Source: Hyphomicrobium sp. CS1BSMeth3 | GTDB lineage: Bacteria; Pseudomonadota; Alphaproteobacteria; Rhizobiales; Hyphomicrobiaceae | DNA: 64,000 nt | Assembly: GCF_900117415.1 (NCBI RefSeq) | Contig: NZ_FPEI01000004.1 | Location: forward strand, 248,001-312,000 | Direction of reading: 5' to 3' | Part shown: positions 35,241 through 42,799 of the stretch, one piece after another | Position numbering within the stretch: position 1 is the first letter of the stretch | How the letters are laid out: every line of letters starts with the position of its first letter | Made by a program: the position numbers and the translations under genes | The notes under the pieces: generated by a model | What the model was told of the DNA's origin: nothing | What the model saw: the letters and a program-made list of their open reading frames with translations, nothing else | The model's database searches: none

Positions 35241-36332
35241 TTGACAACTGCGCGCGGGTCGGCGGCCGCACGGCCGTCCAAACCCGAGAGGTCCCCGGAG
35301 AGCGCGAGAGAGGCTCATCGTGAGGGAACCCGGGCCAAGCACCGCATCGTCGTGCCTTTCGACGACAACCGGCTGCTGGCCCATCTGCTCGGCGAGTATG
35401 ATTCCCACCTCGCCCTCATCGAGAGCAGACTTGGCATCGAAGCCCATGCCCATGGCAACGTCGTCACGCTGACAGGACCGCAACCGGCCTGCGAGATCGG
35501 CCGCGAGGTTCTGAACGCCATTTATGATCGCGTGCGCAAGGGCGAGAGCGTCTCAGCCGGCGACATCGACGGCCTCATCCGCCATGCCCGCTCGGGCGCC
35601 CCGCGCAATGACGGTACGGCCCAGATTCGCACGCGCCGCCGTATAGTTACGGCCCGCACGCCGACCCAGAGCGACTATATCCGCGCCCTCGACCGCCACG
35701 ATCTTGTGTTCGGCGTCGGCCCTGCCGGCACCGGCAAGACCTACCTCGCGGTCGCGCAGGCCGCCTCGTACCTGGAGCGCGGCCTCGTCGAGCGGATCGT
35801 GCTCTCGCGCCCGGCCGTCGAGGCCGGCGAGCGACTCGGCTTCCTGCCGGGCGACATGCGGGAGAAGGTGGACCCCTACCTCCGCCCCCTCTATGATGCG
35901 CTCTATGACGTTCTGCCGCCCGAAAAGGTCGAGCGGGATCTCGAATCCGGGATCATCGAGATTGCGCCCCTCGCATTCATGCGAGGCCGCACGCTCGCGC
36001 ACTCGTTCGTCATCCTCGACGAGGCGCAGAACACCACGAGCATGCAAATGAAGATGTTCCTGACCCGCCACGGCGAGGGATCGCGCATGGTTGTGACCGG
36101 CGATCCCACCCAGATCGACCTGCCTCCTGGGCAGAAATCGGGTCTCGACGAGGCCGTGAGCCTCCTCGAGGGCGTCGAAGGCATCGAGGTGACGCACTTC
36201 ACCGCCGCCGATGTCGTGCGTAGCGAGCTCGTCGCGCGCATTGTCGCGGCCTACGACGGCGCGCCGACGATGTCGGGGCTCGGCTCCGGCGTCGCCTCGA
36301 CTCTCGCGCGGGGTCAGGCCCGCACGGAATAG
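35241..36332 (+). CDS. PhoH family P-loop ATPase
   Basis: A 363-residue PhoH-like protein (YbeZ/PhoH group). The TTG start is supported by an AGGAG sequence 8 bp upstream (CAGGAGAGCCACA). An N-terminal KH-like region (residues 35-100, NRLLAHLLGEYDSHLALIE) precedes Walker A GPAGTGKTYLA at 160-170. LSRPAVEAGERLGFLPGD and the Walker B stretch SFVILDEAQNTT (about 255) follow. It is thought to work with YbeY in RNA maturation, which matches the next gene 4 bp downstream. The C-terminal 20 residues are of low complexity. Confidence 0.94.
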   Translation: MTTARGSAAARPSKPERSPESAREAHREGTRAKHRIVVPFDDNRLLAHLLGEYDSHLALIESRLGIEAHAHGNVVTLTGPQPACEIGREVLNAIYDRVRKGESVSAGDIDGLIRHARSGAPRNDGTAQIRTRRRIVTARTPTQSDYIRALDRHDLVFGVGPAGTGKTYLAVAQAASYLERGLVERIVLSRPAVEAGERLGFLPGDMREKVDPYLRPLYDALYDVLPPEKVERDLESGIIEIAPLAFMRGRTLAHSFVILDEAQNTTSMQMKMFLTRHGEGSRMVVTGDPTQIDLPPGQKSGLDEAVSLLEGVEGIEVTHFTAADVVRSELVARIVAAYDGAPTMSGLGSGVASTLARGQARTE

Positions 36333-36336
36333 GACA

Positions 36337-36918
36337 ATGAATACGGTTTTGGATCAACCCGCAGTTCCCGGCGGCGATGCCGCCAGTGGCGAAGACCGAT
36401 CTTGTGACGAGGAGCCTCCGTCGCGATTGCGACTCGTACTCGAACGTGTGGACGACGACGGCGATTGGGATACCTTCGGGCCCGTCGACGACTTGATTTT
36501 GGCTGTCGGCCGTGTGCTGGCCGAAGCCCCCGAGCTTGCCGACGGCCTGCCGGCCTCGGCGGCCGTCGCGCTGAGCAGCAATGCCGCCGTGCGCCAATTG
36601 AACGCCGCCTACCGTGGCAAGGACGCCCCGACGAACGTCCTTTCTTTTCCGGCGCCGGAGCTCCCGCCCGGCATGACCGCCGAGGATGCGCGCGAGCTCG
36701 GCGATGTCGTGCTCGCGCTCGAAACACTCATCGACGAAGCCAAGGCCGCAGGCATCCCGCCTGCACACCACTTCCAGCACCTGCTCGTCCACGGCGTCCT
36801 GCATCTCATGGGCTACGACCACGAGACCGATACCGAAGCCGAGCACATGGAGGCCCTCGAGACCGCGCTCCTCGCGCGTCTCGGCATTCCAGACCCTTAT
36901 GCGGAGGCACGCCCATGA
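36337..36918 (+). CDS. ybeY: Endoribonuclease YbeY (rRNA maturation)
   Basis: A 193-residue YbeY. The zinc site is the HGVLHLMGYDH motif near residues 157-167 with three histidines; SNAAVRQLNAAYRGKDAPTNVLSFP is the conserved upstream segment. It acts in 16S rRNA 3'-end maturation and 70S quality control. The first 30 residues (acidic, before SRLRLVLERVDDD) extend beyond the usual start, but ATG at 36337 is the first codon after phoH and no better-placed internal ATG exists. It is 4 bp after phoH and 88 bp before the CorC gene. Confidence 0.94.
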   Translation: MNTVLDQPAVPGGDAASGEDRSCDEEPPSRLRLVLERVDDDGDWDTFGPVDDLILAVGRVLAEAPELADGLPASAAVALSSNAAVRQLNAAYRGKDAPTNVLSFPAPELPPGMTAEDARELGDVVLALETLIDEAKAAGIPPAHHFQHLLVHGVLHLMGYDHETDTEAEHMEALETALLARLGIPDPYAEARP

Positions 36919-37006
36919 CGCGCAAGCGGCCCCGACCCAAACCCATTGCGTTCACATCTACGACTTTATGAGCCCCAGACTCTTGAACCATGACAACTCT
37001 TGAACC

Positions 37007-38035
37007 ATGACACTCGCTGACGATACCGGTCCCCGCCCTGAAGGCACTAATGGTGCCGAGACTACGAGGAATGCCGAAGGCTGGCTTTCCGCGCTGCGCA
37101 ACCGTCTCGGCCTCGGCACGCAGCCGACGCTGCGCGATACGCTCGACGAGACATTGCGTGCGGAGGATCAGACCGGCACAGGCTTCTCGGCAGCCGAGCG
37201 GGAGATGCTCCTGCGCCTCCTCGAGTTCGGCACCGCCAAGGTCGAGGACGTCATGGTGCCGCGCGCGGACATCACCGCGATCGACGAGAGCGCGACGCTG
37301 GCCGAGCTGCTGCATCTTTTCGACACCTCCGGCGTCTCGCGCATTCCGCTCTTTCACGAGACGCTCGATGATCCGCGCGGCGTCATCCACATCAAGGATC
37401 TGATGGCCTACCTCACGCGCGGCGGTCTGCCCGCGCCGCGGCCGACGACGCCGCCCGCCGAAGATGCAACGGACGCTGCCCTGCCGCCGATCGATCTTGC
37501 CAAGGTCGATCTTTCGGTGACGATCGCCTCCGCCCAGCTTCGCCGCCGCGTGCTCTATGTGCCGCCCTCCATGCCGGCCGTGAACCTGCTCGTGCGCATG
37601 CAGGCGACGCATGTCCACATGGCCCTCGTCGTCGACGAGTACGGCGGCACCGACGGCCTCGTCACCATCGAGGACCTCATCGAGCAGGTCGTCGGCGAGA
37701 TCGAGGACGAGCACGACGTCGCCGAGGCCGCGAACATCGTCGAGGACCCCAAGCAGGGCCTCATTGCCCAGGCGCGCACGCCCATCGAGGAGCTCGAAGC
37801 CCACCTCGGCGTGAAGCTCCTCAAGAATGGCGAGGAAGAGGATATCGATACGCTCGGCGGCCTCGTCTTCACGCTGGTTGGCCGCGTGCCGGCGCTCGGC
37901 GAGATCGTGCGCCATGAGAGCGGCATCGAGTTCGAGGTCATCGACGCCGACCCGCGGCGCGTGAAGAAAGTCCGCATCCTCCGCCCCGGCCCGAGCGACG
38001 ACACCAGCACCCAGACGCCACCCGCCACAGGCTGA
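37007..38035 (+). CDS. Hemolysin/CorC family protein with CBS pair and transporter-associated domain
   Basis: A 342-residue cytoplasmic protein of the CorC/HlyC type. GTAKVEDVMVPRADITAIDE (about residue 77) opens the CBS pair, with VSRIPLFHETLDDPRGVIHIKDLM; the second CBS starts at LYVPPSMPAVNLLVRMQATHVHMALVVDEYGGTDGLVTIEDLIE. The C-terminal CorC_HlyC domain covers about 245-325. An insert of about 25 residues rich in Pro and Thr sits between the CBS motifs. It is the fourth gene of the miaB-phoH-ybeY series. The apolipoprotein N-acyltransferase gene (lnt) that usually follows is not here. The start is the second copy of a 17-bp duplicated start region. Confidence 0.92.
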   Translation: MTLADDTGPRPEGTNGAETTRNAEGWLSALRNRLGLGTQPTLRDTLDETLRAEDQTGTGFSAAEREMLLRLLEFGTAKVEDVMVPRADITAIDESATLAELLHLFDTSGVSRIPLFHETLDDPRGVIHIKDLMAYLTRGGLPAPRPTTPPAEDATDAALPPIDLAKVDLSVTIASAQLRRRVLYVPPSMPAVNLLVRMQATHVHMALVVDEYGGTDGLVTIEDLIEQVVGEIEDEHDVAEAANIVEDPKQGLIAQARTPIEELEAHLGVKLLKNGEEEDIDTLGGLVFTLVGRVPALGEIVRHESGIEFEVIDADPRRVKKVRILRPGPSDDTSTQTPPATG

Positions 38036-38141
38036 GCAGGCAACGCGGCCTCGTAGCCCCATCGGGCCGTGAGGCCGCCCGAACGCACACGCGAAACACG
38101 CGATTGCCAACGCACGCGAGTGGGGCCATATCTCGTGTGCC

Positions 38142-38819
38142 ATGACCATCATTCACCCGGTGCCGCCGACCATCTACACGGAGCCCGAGTTCCGCGTACG
38201 GGCCACCTCGCGGCTGTTTCACAGCCCGAGCGAGAGCGTGTTCGATCCGCGCACGGGCCGCGCATGGTCGCGCAGCGACTGGGATCTCAATCCCGAGATG
38301 CTCGCCGATTTCGAGGTCATGGCGCCGCCGCGGCCGGCCGCCGTGCTCGTGCCCGTCATCGCGCGCCCCGAGCTGACCGTCCTGCTGACCGAGCGCACCG
38401 CGCATCTTTCGACTCATGCCGGCCAGGTTGCCTTTCCGGGCGGCAAGGTCGAGGCTTCGGACATCGACGCCGTCCACACGGCGCTGCGTGAAGCCGAGGA
38501 AGAGATCGGCCTCTCGCGCACGCTCGTCGAGCCACTCGGCTTTCTCGATGGCTACCGCACCGGCACCGGCTTTCTCGTGACGCCGGTCGTCGCGCTCGTG
38601 AAGCCTGATTTCGTCCTCGCGCTCGATCCCGGCGAGGTGGCGAGCACCTTCGAGGTGCCGCTCGCCTTCCTCATGGATCCGGCCAATCACAAGCATCATT
38701 CGCGCCCCTGGCGCGGCCGCGAGCGTCACTACTACGCCATGCCCTTCGGCGATCATTACATCTGGGGGGCGACGGCGGGCATGCTCAAGAACCTTCACGA
38801 AAGGCTCTACGGGGGATGA
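38142..38819 (+). CDS. NUDIX CoA pyrophosphatase-like protein
   Basis: A 225-residue NUDIX hydrolase. The Nudix box is GGKVEASDIDAVHTALREAEEEIGL. It begins the CoA-type upstream motif LLTERTAHLSTHAGQVAFPGG, which marks the CoA-diphosphatase (NudL-like) group. GATAGMLKNLHERL closes the domain. It should hydrolyse coenzyme A or related nucleotide diphosphates to keep the pool clean. Its stop overlaps the next start as ATGA, linking it to the small membrane protein and then cca. Confidence 0.92.
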   Translation: MTIIHPVPPTIYTEPEFRVRATSRLFHSPSESVFDPRTGRAWSRSDWDLNPEMLADFEVMAPPRPAAVLVPVIARPELTVLLTERTAHLSTHAGQVAFPGGKVEASDIDAVHTALREAEEEIGLSRTLVEPLGFLDGYRTGTGFLVTPVVALVKPDFVLALDPGEVASTFEVPLAFLMDPANHKHHSRPWRGRERHYYAMPFGDHYIWGATAGMLKNLHERLYGG

Positions 38820-39082
38820 TCCGCGTCGTCGTCGAGAACATCGTCCTATTTCTTCTGCCGACGGCAATCTACGTCATCTATGTGCTGCTGACGCGCAAAC
38901 AGCACGAGAAGGCCGGCGTCCTGGACGACGCGCCGTTCTTCTGGCTCATGCTCGCCGGCACAGGGCTCGTTTTTCTCGTGCTCGTCGCGTTTGGCACGAC
39001 GTCGGGCGGCAAGCCGGGGCAAGTCTATGTCCCGCCGCACCTCGGCACGGGCGGCAAGATCGAGCCTGGTGAATTGAAATAA
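38816..39082 (+). CDS. Small membrane protein (DUF6111 family)
   Basis: An 88-residue protein. It starts within the NUDIX stop (ATGA). Two hydrophobic helices occur at about 6-25 and 43-62, with a C-terminal tail GKPGQVYVPPHLGTGGKIEPGELK. The pattern is that of the alphaproteobacterial DUF6111 proteins found between a NUDIX gene and cca. Function unknown. Confidence 0.85.
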   Translation: MIRVVVENIVLFLLPTAIYVIYVLLTRKQHEKAGVLDDAPFFWLMLAGTGLVFLVLVAFGTTSGGKPGQVYVPPHLGTGGKIEPGELK

Positions 39083-39096
39083 GCTGGTCAGGTGAC

Positions 39097-40356
39097 ATGC
39101 CCCCTGCAGTCCCCGCCACGATCCCGACCTCACTCGCGGGCGCACCCTGGCTCGAGCGGCCGGAAACGCGCGCGGTTCTCTCCGCGCTCGCAGCCGCCGG
39201 CCACGAGGCGCGCATCGTCGGGGGCACCGTGCGCAATGCGCTTCTCGGCGAGCCCGTAACGGACATCGATATCGCGACCACGGCCACGCCCGACGAAACC
39301 ATGGCGGCCGCGCGCGCGGCCGGGCTCGATGCGATCCCGACGGGCGTGAGCCACGGCACGGTCACCGTCGTCGCCCATCACGTGCCTTTCGAGGTCACGA
39401 CTTTGCGCGAGGACGTCGAGACGTTCGGCCGCCACGCGCGTGTTGCCTTCACGGCCGACTGGGCTGCGGACGCGCGCCGCCGCGACTTCACGATCAACGC
39501 CCTCTACTGCGATGCCAATGGCACGATCAGCGATCCGCTCGGTGGCCTTGCCGACCTTGCTGCGCGGCGCGTCCGTTTCATCGGCGATGCCCGCGAGCGC
39601 ATTCGCGAGGACGCGCTGCGCATCCTGCGCTTCTTCCGCTTTCACGCACGCTACAGCGCCGAGGCCATCGACGCGGAAGGCCTCGCCGCCTGCGCCGCCG
39701 AGCGCCATCTGCTCGCCAAGCTCTCCGCCGAGCGTGTACGCGCCGAGCTCCTGAAGCTACTCGAAGCGCCCGGCGCCGCGCGCGCGATCGCCGTCATGGC
39801 CGCGTACGGTTTCATCGTCGAGATCCTCGGCCGCGCGCCCCGCATCGGCCTCCTGGCGCGGCTCGTCGCGCTCGATGCCGATCACCGACGCGTGCCCGAT
39901 CCGCTCCTGCGCCTCTCCGTGCTCGCCGTTGCCGTCGAGGAGGACCGCGATCATCTCGCCCAGCGCCTCCGCCTTTCACGCGAGGAGGCCCGCGACCTCC
40001 TGGTGATCGACCCGCGTCTCATGGCGCACATCGATCTCGACGCTGCCGGCCGCCGCCGCGCGCTCTATGCCGTCGGGCCGGAGCGCTGGCGCCGCATGGC
40101 CATCGTCGGCGCCGCAAGTGCCGAAACGCCCGATGAAATCGCCGCTTGGGACACACTCGGCGCGCTCGCCGAAACCTGGGAAATCCCGAAGTTCCCACTC
40201 GCCGGCCGCGACGTGCTCGCCCTCGGGCTGGCACCAGGCCCACGCATCGGCGCGCTCCTCGCCGAGATCGAAGCTGAGTGGATTGCCGGCGACTTCGCCG
40301 CCGACGCCGCGGCGCTCAAAGCCCGTCTCGCATCGCGAGCGCGCGAGTCGCATTGA
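39097..40356 (+). CDS. cca: CCA tRNA nucleotidyltransferase
   Basis: A 419-residue class II nucleotidyltransferase that builds or repairs the CCA end of tRNA. The head motif ARIVGGTVRNALLGEPVTDIDIATTATPDE (about residues 35-65) contains the catalytic DxD pair. ADARRRDFTINALYCD marks motif B and RIREDALRILRFFRFHARY motif D. The C-terminal region is longer than in the smallest bacterial enzymes. It ends the NUDIX-DUF6111-cca operon, with a terminator about 255 bp later at 40613. Confidence 0.95.
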   Translation: MPPAVPATIPTSLAGAPWLERPETRAVLSALAAAGHEARIVGGTVRNALLGEPVTDIDIATTATPDETMAAARAAGLDAIPTGVSHGTVTVVAHHVPFEVTTLREDVETFGRHARVAFTADWAADARRRDFTINALYCDANGTISDPLGGLADLAARRVRFIGDARERIREDALRILRFFRFHARYSAEAIDAEGLAACAAERHLLAKLSAERVRAELLKLLEAPGAARAIAVMAAYGFIVEILGRAPRIGLLARLVALDADHRRVPDPLLRLSVLAVAVEEDRDHLAQRLRLSREEARDLLVIDPRLMAHIDLDAAGRRRALYAVGPERWRRMAIVGAASAETPDEIAAWDTLGALAETWEIPKFPLAGRDVLALGLAPGPRIGALLAEIEAEWIAGDFAADAAALKARLASRARESH

Positions 40357-40612
40357 GCGCGCCGGAGCAAAAGTCATGCATTGCGGAAGCTTATGAACTG
40401 CAAAGAAGATTCGGCCTGAACAGACGCCACGCGCCTATACGGAGCAGCGTATCGGCGCAACCTCTTCCTGACCGGCTAAGTCTGCAAACTGTGGATAACT
40501 CAATCTCGCCTTAGTCTGTTAATGGACGAAGGTCGTGGATAACCGTACAAGAGGATTACTGAATATCTCGTTCGGCAATTCCCCCTCTCCCCCTGAGCGC
40601 CAGCGAGATTAG

Positions 40613-40646
40613 AGCCCCGGCTTGCCACGCCGGGGCTTTTCTTTTT
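40613..40646 (+). terminator. Rho-independent terminator downstream of cca
   Basis: A 9-bp stem AGCCCCGGC/GCCGGGGCT around TTGCCAC, followed by TTTCTTTTT. It lies 256 bp after the cca stop and just before the convergent HAD gene's stop; the T-run serves + strand transcripts. Confidence 0.9.
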
Positions 40647-40649
40647 GTC

Positions 40650-41348
40650 TCAGCAGCTCATGCGCGCGGCCAGCTCCTCGAAGCCGTCGACGACGAGATC
40701 GCACGCCGGGTTCGGCGTCGGATCGGGCGGCCCCGCCGGCCCCCATTCCAGCGGCCGCTTCACGAAGCACGTCTTGAAGCCTTCCTTGCGCGCCGCATCG
40801 AGATCGAAGTTGTGGCACGCGACCATCAGGATCTCGGCCGGCTTCAACTGCAGCAGCTTCGCCGTTCCCTGATAGGCCTCGGGCCGCACCTTGTAGACGC
40901 CCAGCATCTCGCAACTGATGATGCAGTCCCACGTGATGCCATTGCGCCGCGAGACGTCGATCACGAGCCGTGGCGTCAGCAGCGTGAATGACACGCACGG
41001 ATATTTCACGCGCAGCCGATCGAGCCCCGGCACGAAGTCCGGCCAGGCATCGAGCGCGAACCACGCCCGCCAGATCTCGTCGCGATCCTCTTTCGTCAGC
41101 GCGCCCAGGCCGAAGTCCGCCACCACGCGATCGAGCTGGTCGCGATGCACGTCGTCGAAATTGAAGCGCGGCCCGAGCTGATTGACGATCGCGCCAAGCG
41201 AACGGCGCCGGTACTCGTTCGTCGCAGCCGCCCAGTCGGCCTTCAAACCCCTCCGCCCCGCGACCTCTGCGAGCTTGCGCGAGATCCCGCCGTGCCAGTC
41301 GAGGATCGTGCCGCCCGTGTCGAACGTCAGTGCCTTGATGCCGTCCAT
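40650..41348 (-). CDS. Haloacid dehalogenase, type II (HAD superfamily)
   Basis: A 232-residue HAD hydrolase. The start ATG gives MDGIKALTFDTGGTILDW; Asp10 of TFDTGG is the nucleophile. VSFTLLTPR is motif II and AEILMVACHNFDLDAARKEGFKT motif III/IV. The length and ACHNFDL segment match L-2-haloacid dehalogenase-like enzymes of the type II group. The usual FDxFGT reads FDTGGT, so the substrate may not be a haloacid; phosphatase activity is possible. It is convergent with the cca transcript and its terminator. Confidence 0.85.
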   Translation of the reverse strand: MDGIKALTFDTGGTILDWHGGISRKLAEVAGRRGLKADWAAATNEYRRRSLGAIVNQLGPRFNFDDVHRDQLDRVVADFGLGALTKEDRDEIWRAWFALDAWPDFVPGLDRLRVKYPCVSFTLLTPRLVIDVSRRNGITWDCIISCEMLGVYKVRPEAYQGTAKLLQLKPAEILMVACHNFDLDAARKEGFKTCFVKRPLEWGPAGPPDPTPNPACDLVVDGFEELAARMSC

Positions 41349-41433
41349 GCTTCGCTCCTGCCGGCTCGGCGCCGTGCCTCGCGGCGCCCCGAAAGCACTC
41401 TCCCGCTCTGCTTGACCCAGATCAAATTATTAC

Positions 41434-41449
41434 ATTCGAATATTGGAAT
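41434..41449. promoter_or_regulatory. Candidate persulfide-repressor (SqrR/BigR/YgaV) operator
   Basis: ATTC-N8-GAAT (41434-41437, 41446-41449; the eight bases are GAATATTG) lies about 40 bp upstream of the YeeE/YedE gene pair. This is the consensus I recall for the persulfide-sensing ArsR-family repressors. An upstream TTGACC at 41412 may be a -35 element. Confidence 0.55.
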
Positions 41450-41488
41450 ATAAGAGGCCATCCGCATCCCTCTCAAGGAGAGCTAGGC

Positions 41489-42004
41489 ATGTGCCTCATG
41501 CATCGAAAAGCGTGGCCGCCCTATCTGGCGGGCATCGCGATCGGGCTTCTGCAGATCCCGACCTTCCTGCTCATGAACACGGCGCTCGGCGCCTCGTCCT
41601 CGTTCGTCACCGTCGCCGCCCATATCGCCGCCTTCTTCGATCCGGGCATCGCGACCATGAAGTACTTCGCGAGCCACATGTACGGCGCCAAGAACTGGTG
41701 GCAGGTCGCCGTCGTCGTCGGCATCGCGATCGGCGCCTTCATCTCCATGCGCCTGTCGGGTGCTCGCCGGCAGACGATCTCGCCCGTCTGGGAACGCGCC
41801 ATGGGCGTCCGCTCGCTCGGCGCGCGCGCACCGATCGCCTTCGCTGCAGGCTTCATCATGCTGTTCGGCGCCCGCATTGCCGGCGGCTGCACGAGCGGCC
41901 ACGGCATTTCCGGCATGGCCCAGCTTTCGGTCGGCTCGACGCTCGCGGTTGCCGCCATGTTCGCCGGCGGCATCCTCACTGCCATGCTCATGAAGCGCGC
42001 CTGA
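41489..42004 (+). CDS. YeeE/YedE-family half-transporter, first of pair (PmpA-like)
   Basis: A 171-residue membrane protein with four to five hydrophobic helices. The conserved motif GARIAGGCTSGHGISGMAQLS includes a single cysteine that forms the thiol-relay site of YeeE-type thiosulfate/persulfide transporters. It is half the size of E. coli YeeE and pairs with the next gene, 22 bp downstream. A candidate persulfide-repressor operator lies just upstream. It would move thiosulfate or another reduced sulfur species at the inner membrane. Confidence 0.87.
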   Translation: MCLMHRKAWPPYLAGIAIGLLQIPTFLLMNTALGASSSFVTVAAHIAAFFDPGIATMKYFASHMYGAKNWWQVAVVVGIAIGAFISMRLSGARRQTISPVWERAMGVRSLGARAPIAFAAGFIMLFGARIAGGCTSGHGISGMAQLSVGSTLAVAAMFAGGILTAMLMKRA

Positions 42005-42026
42005 TCTCATTCGACGGAGAAATCCC

Positions 42027-42653
42027 ATGTCCCTGATCACTGCCGTCCTGATCGGTCTCGCGACCGGCATCGCCTTCGGCTTCGCGCTCGAGAAATCCCG
42101 CGTCTTCGAGCCGGGCATCATTGTCGGGCAGATGCAGCTCAGGAGCTTCATCATGCTCAAGGTCTTCCTTGCCGCCGTCATCACCGGCCTCGTCGTCCTC
42201 GCGGTCCTCAACGGCATCTTCGGCGTGCCGCTGCAGTTGAAGCCGCTGCTGCTGCGTGCCGACATCGTCGGCGGCCTCATTCTCGGTGCCGGCATCGCGC
42301 TCGCCGGCGCCTGCCCCGGCACGTCCATGGCTCAGCTCGGTGCCGGCTATAAGGATGCCTGGTTCATCGTCCTCGGCGGGATCTTCGGCGCCATGGCCTA
42401 CGGCTATTTCTACGAGCCGATCATTGCGCTGCTGCCGGAGAAGGGGGACAAGATCAGCTTCGACCAGCTCCTCGGCCTGCCCTTCTGGATGGTTGCCCTG
42501 GCACTGGCGGCCGCTCTCGTCGTCTTCCTCGTCGTGCTCGAGCGCTTCACGCCATGGCAGGACGAGATCGGCGCCGACGTCGATGGCCTCGCGCCCCTAC
42601 CGGCCGAAAGCCCCAAGCGCATGGACGCCGCCGCCACGGCCCGGCGCGCCTAG
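42027..42653 (+). CDS. YeeE/YedE-family half-transporter, second of pair (PmpB-like)
   Basis: A 208-residue membrane protein. LALAGACPGTSMAQLGAGYKDAWF contains the second-half conserved Cys-Pro motif of the family. Four to five helices run through residues 5-180. The C-terminal 30 residues are soluble and acidic. It completes the split YeeE transporter with the preceding gene, as in PmpA/PmpB pairs. The dnaE gene follows after 146 bp, with a G/C-rich hairpin (arms GAGGGGCCGG and CCGGTCCCTC) at 42680-42704 between them. Confidence 0.87.
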   Translation: MSLITAVLIGLATGIAFGFALEKSRVFEPGIIVGQMQLRSFIMLKVFLAAVITGLVVLAVLNGIFGVPLQLKPLLLRADIVGGLILGAGIALAGACPGTSMAQLGAGYKDAWFIVLGGIFGAMAYGYFYEPIIALLPEKGDKISFDQLLGLPFWMVALALAAALVVFLVVLERFTPWQDEIGADVDGLAPLPAESPKRMDAAATARRA

Positions 42654-42799
42654 AGGCACTTTGAGCGAATCACCTGCCCGAGGGGCCGGCACCACCGGTC
42701 CCTCAATACGTTTGGCATCGTTTTGCGCCTTCTCCACCGCTCCTGCCCGCACGCCTTCGCCGCGTTGGTCGGCGCGGCGCGATGGAGTAGCCTTCGCGC

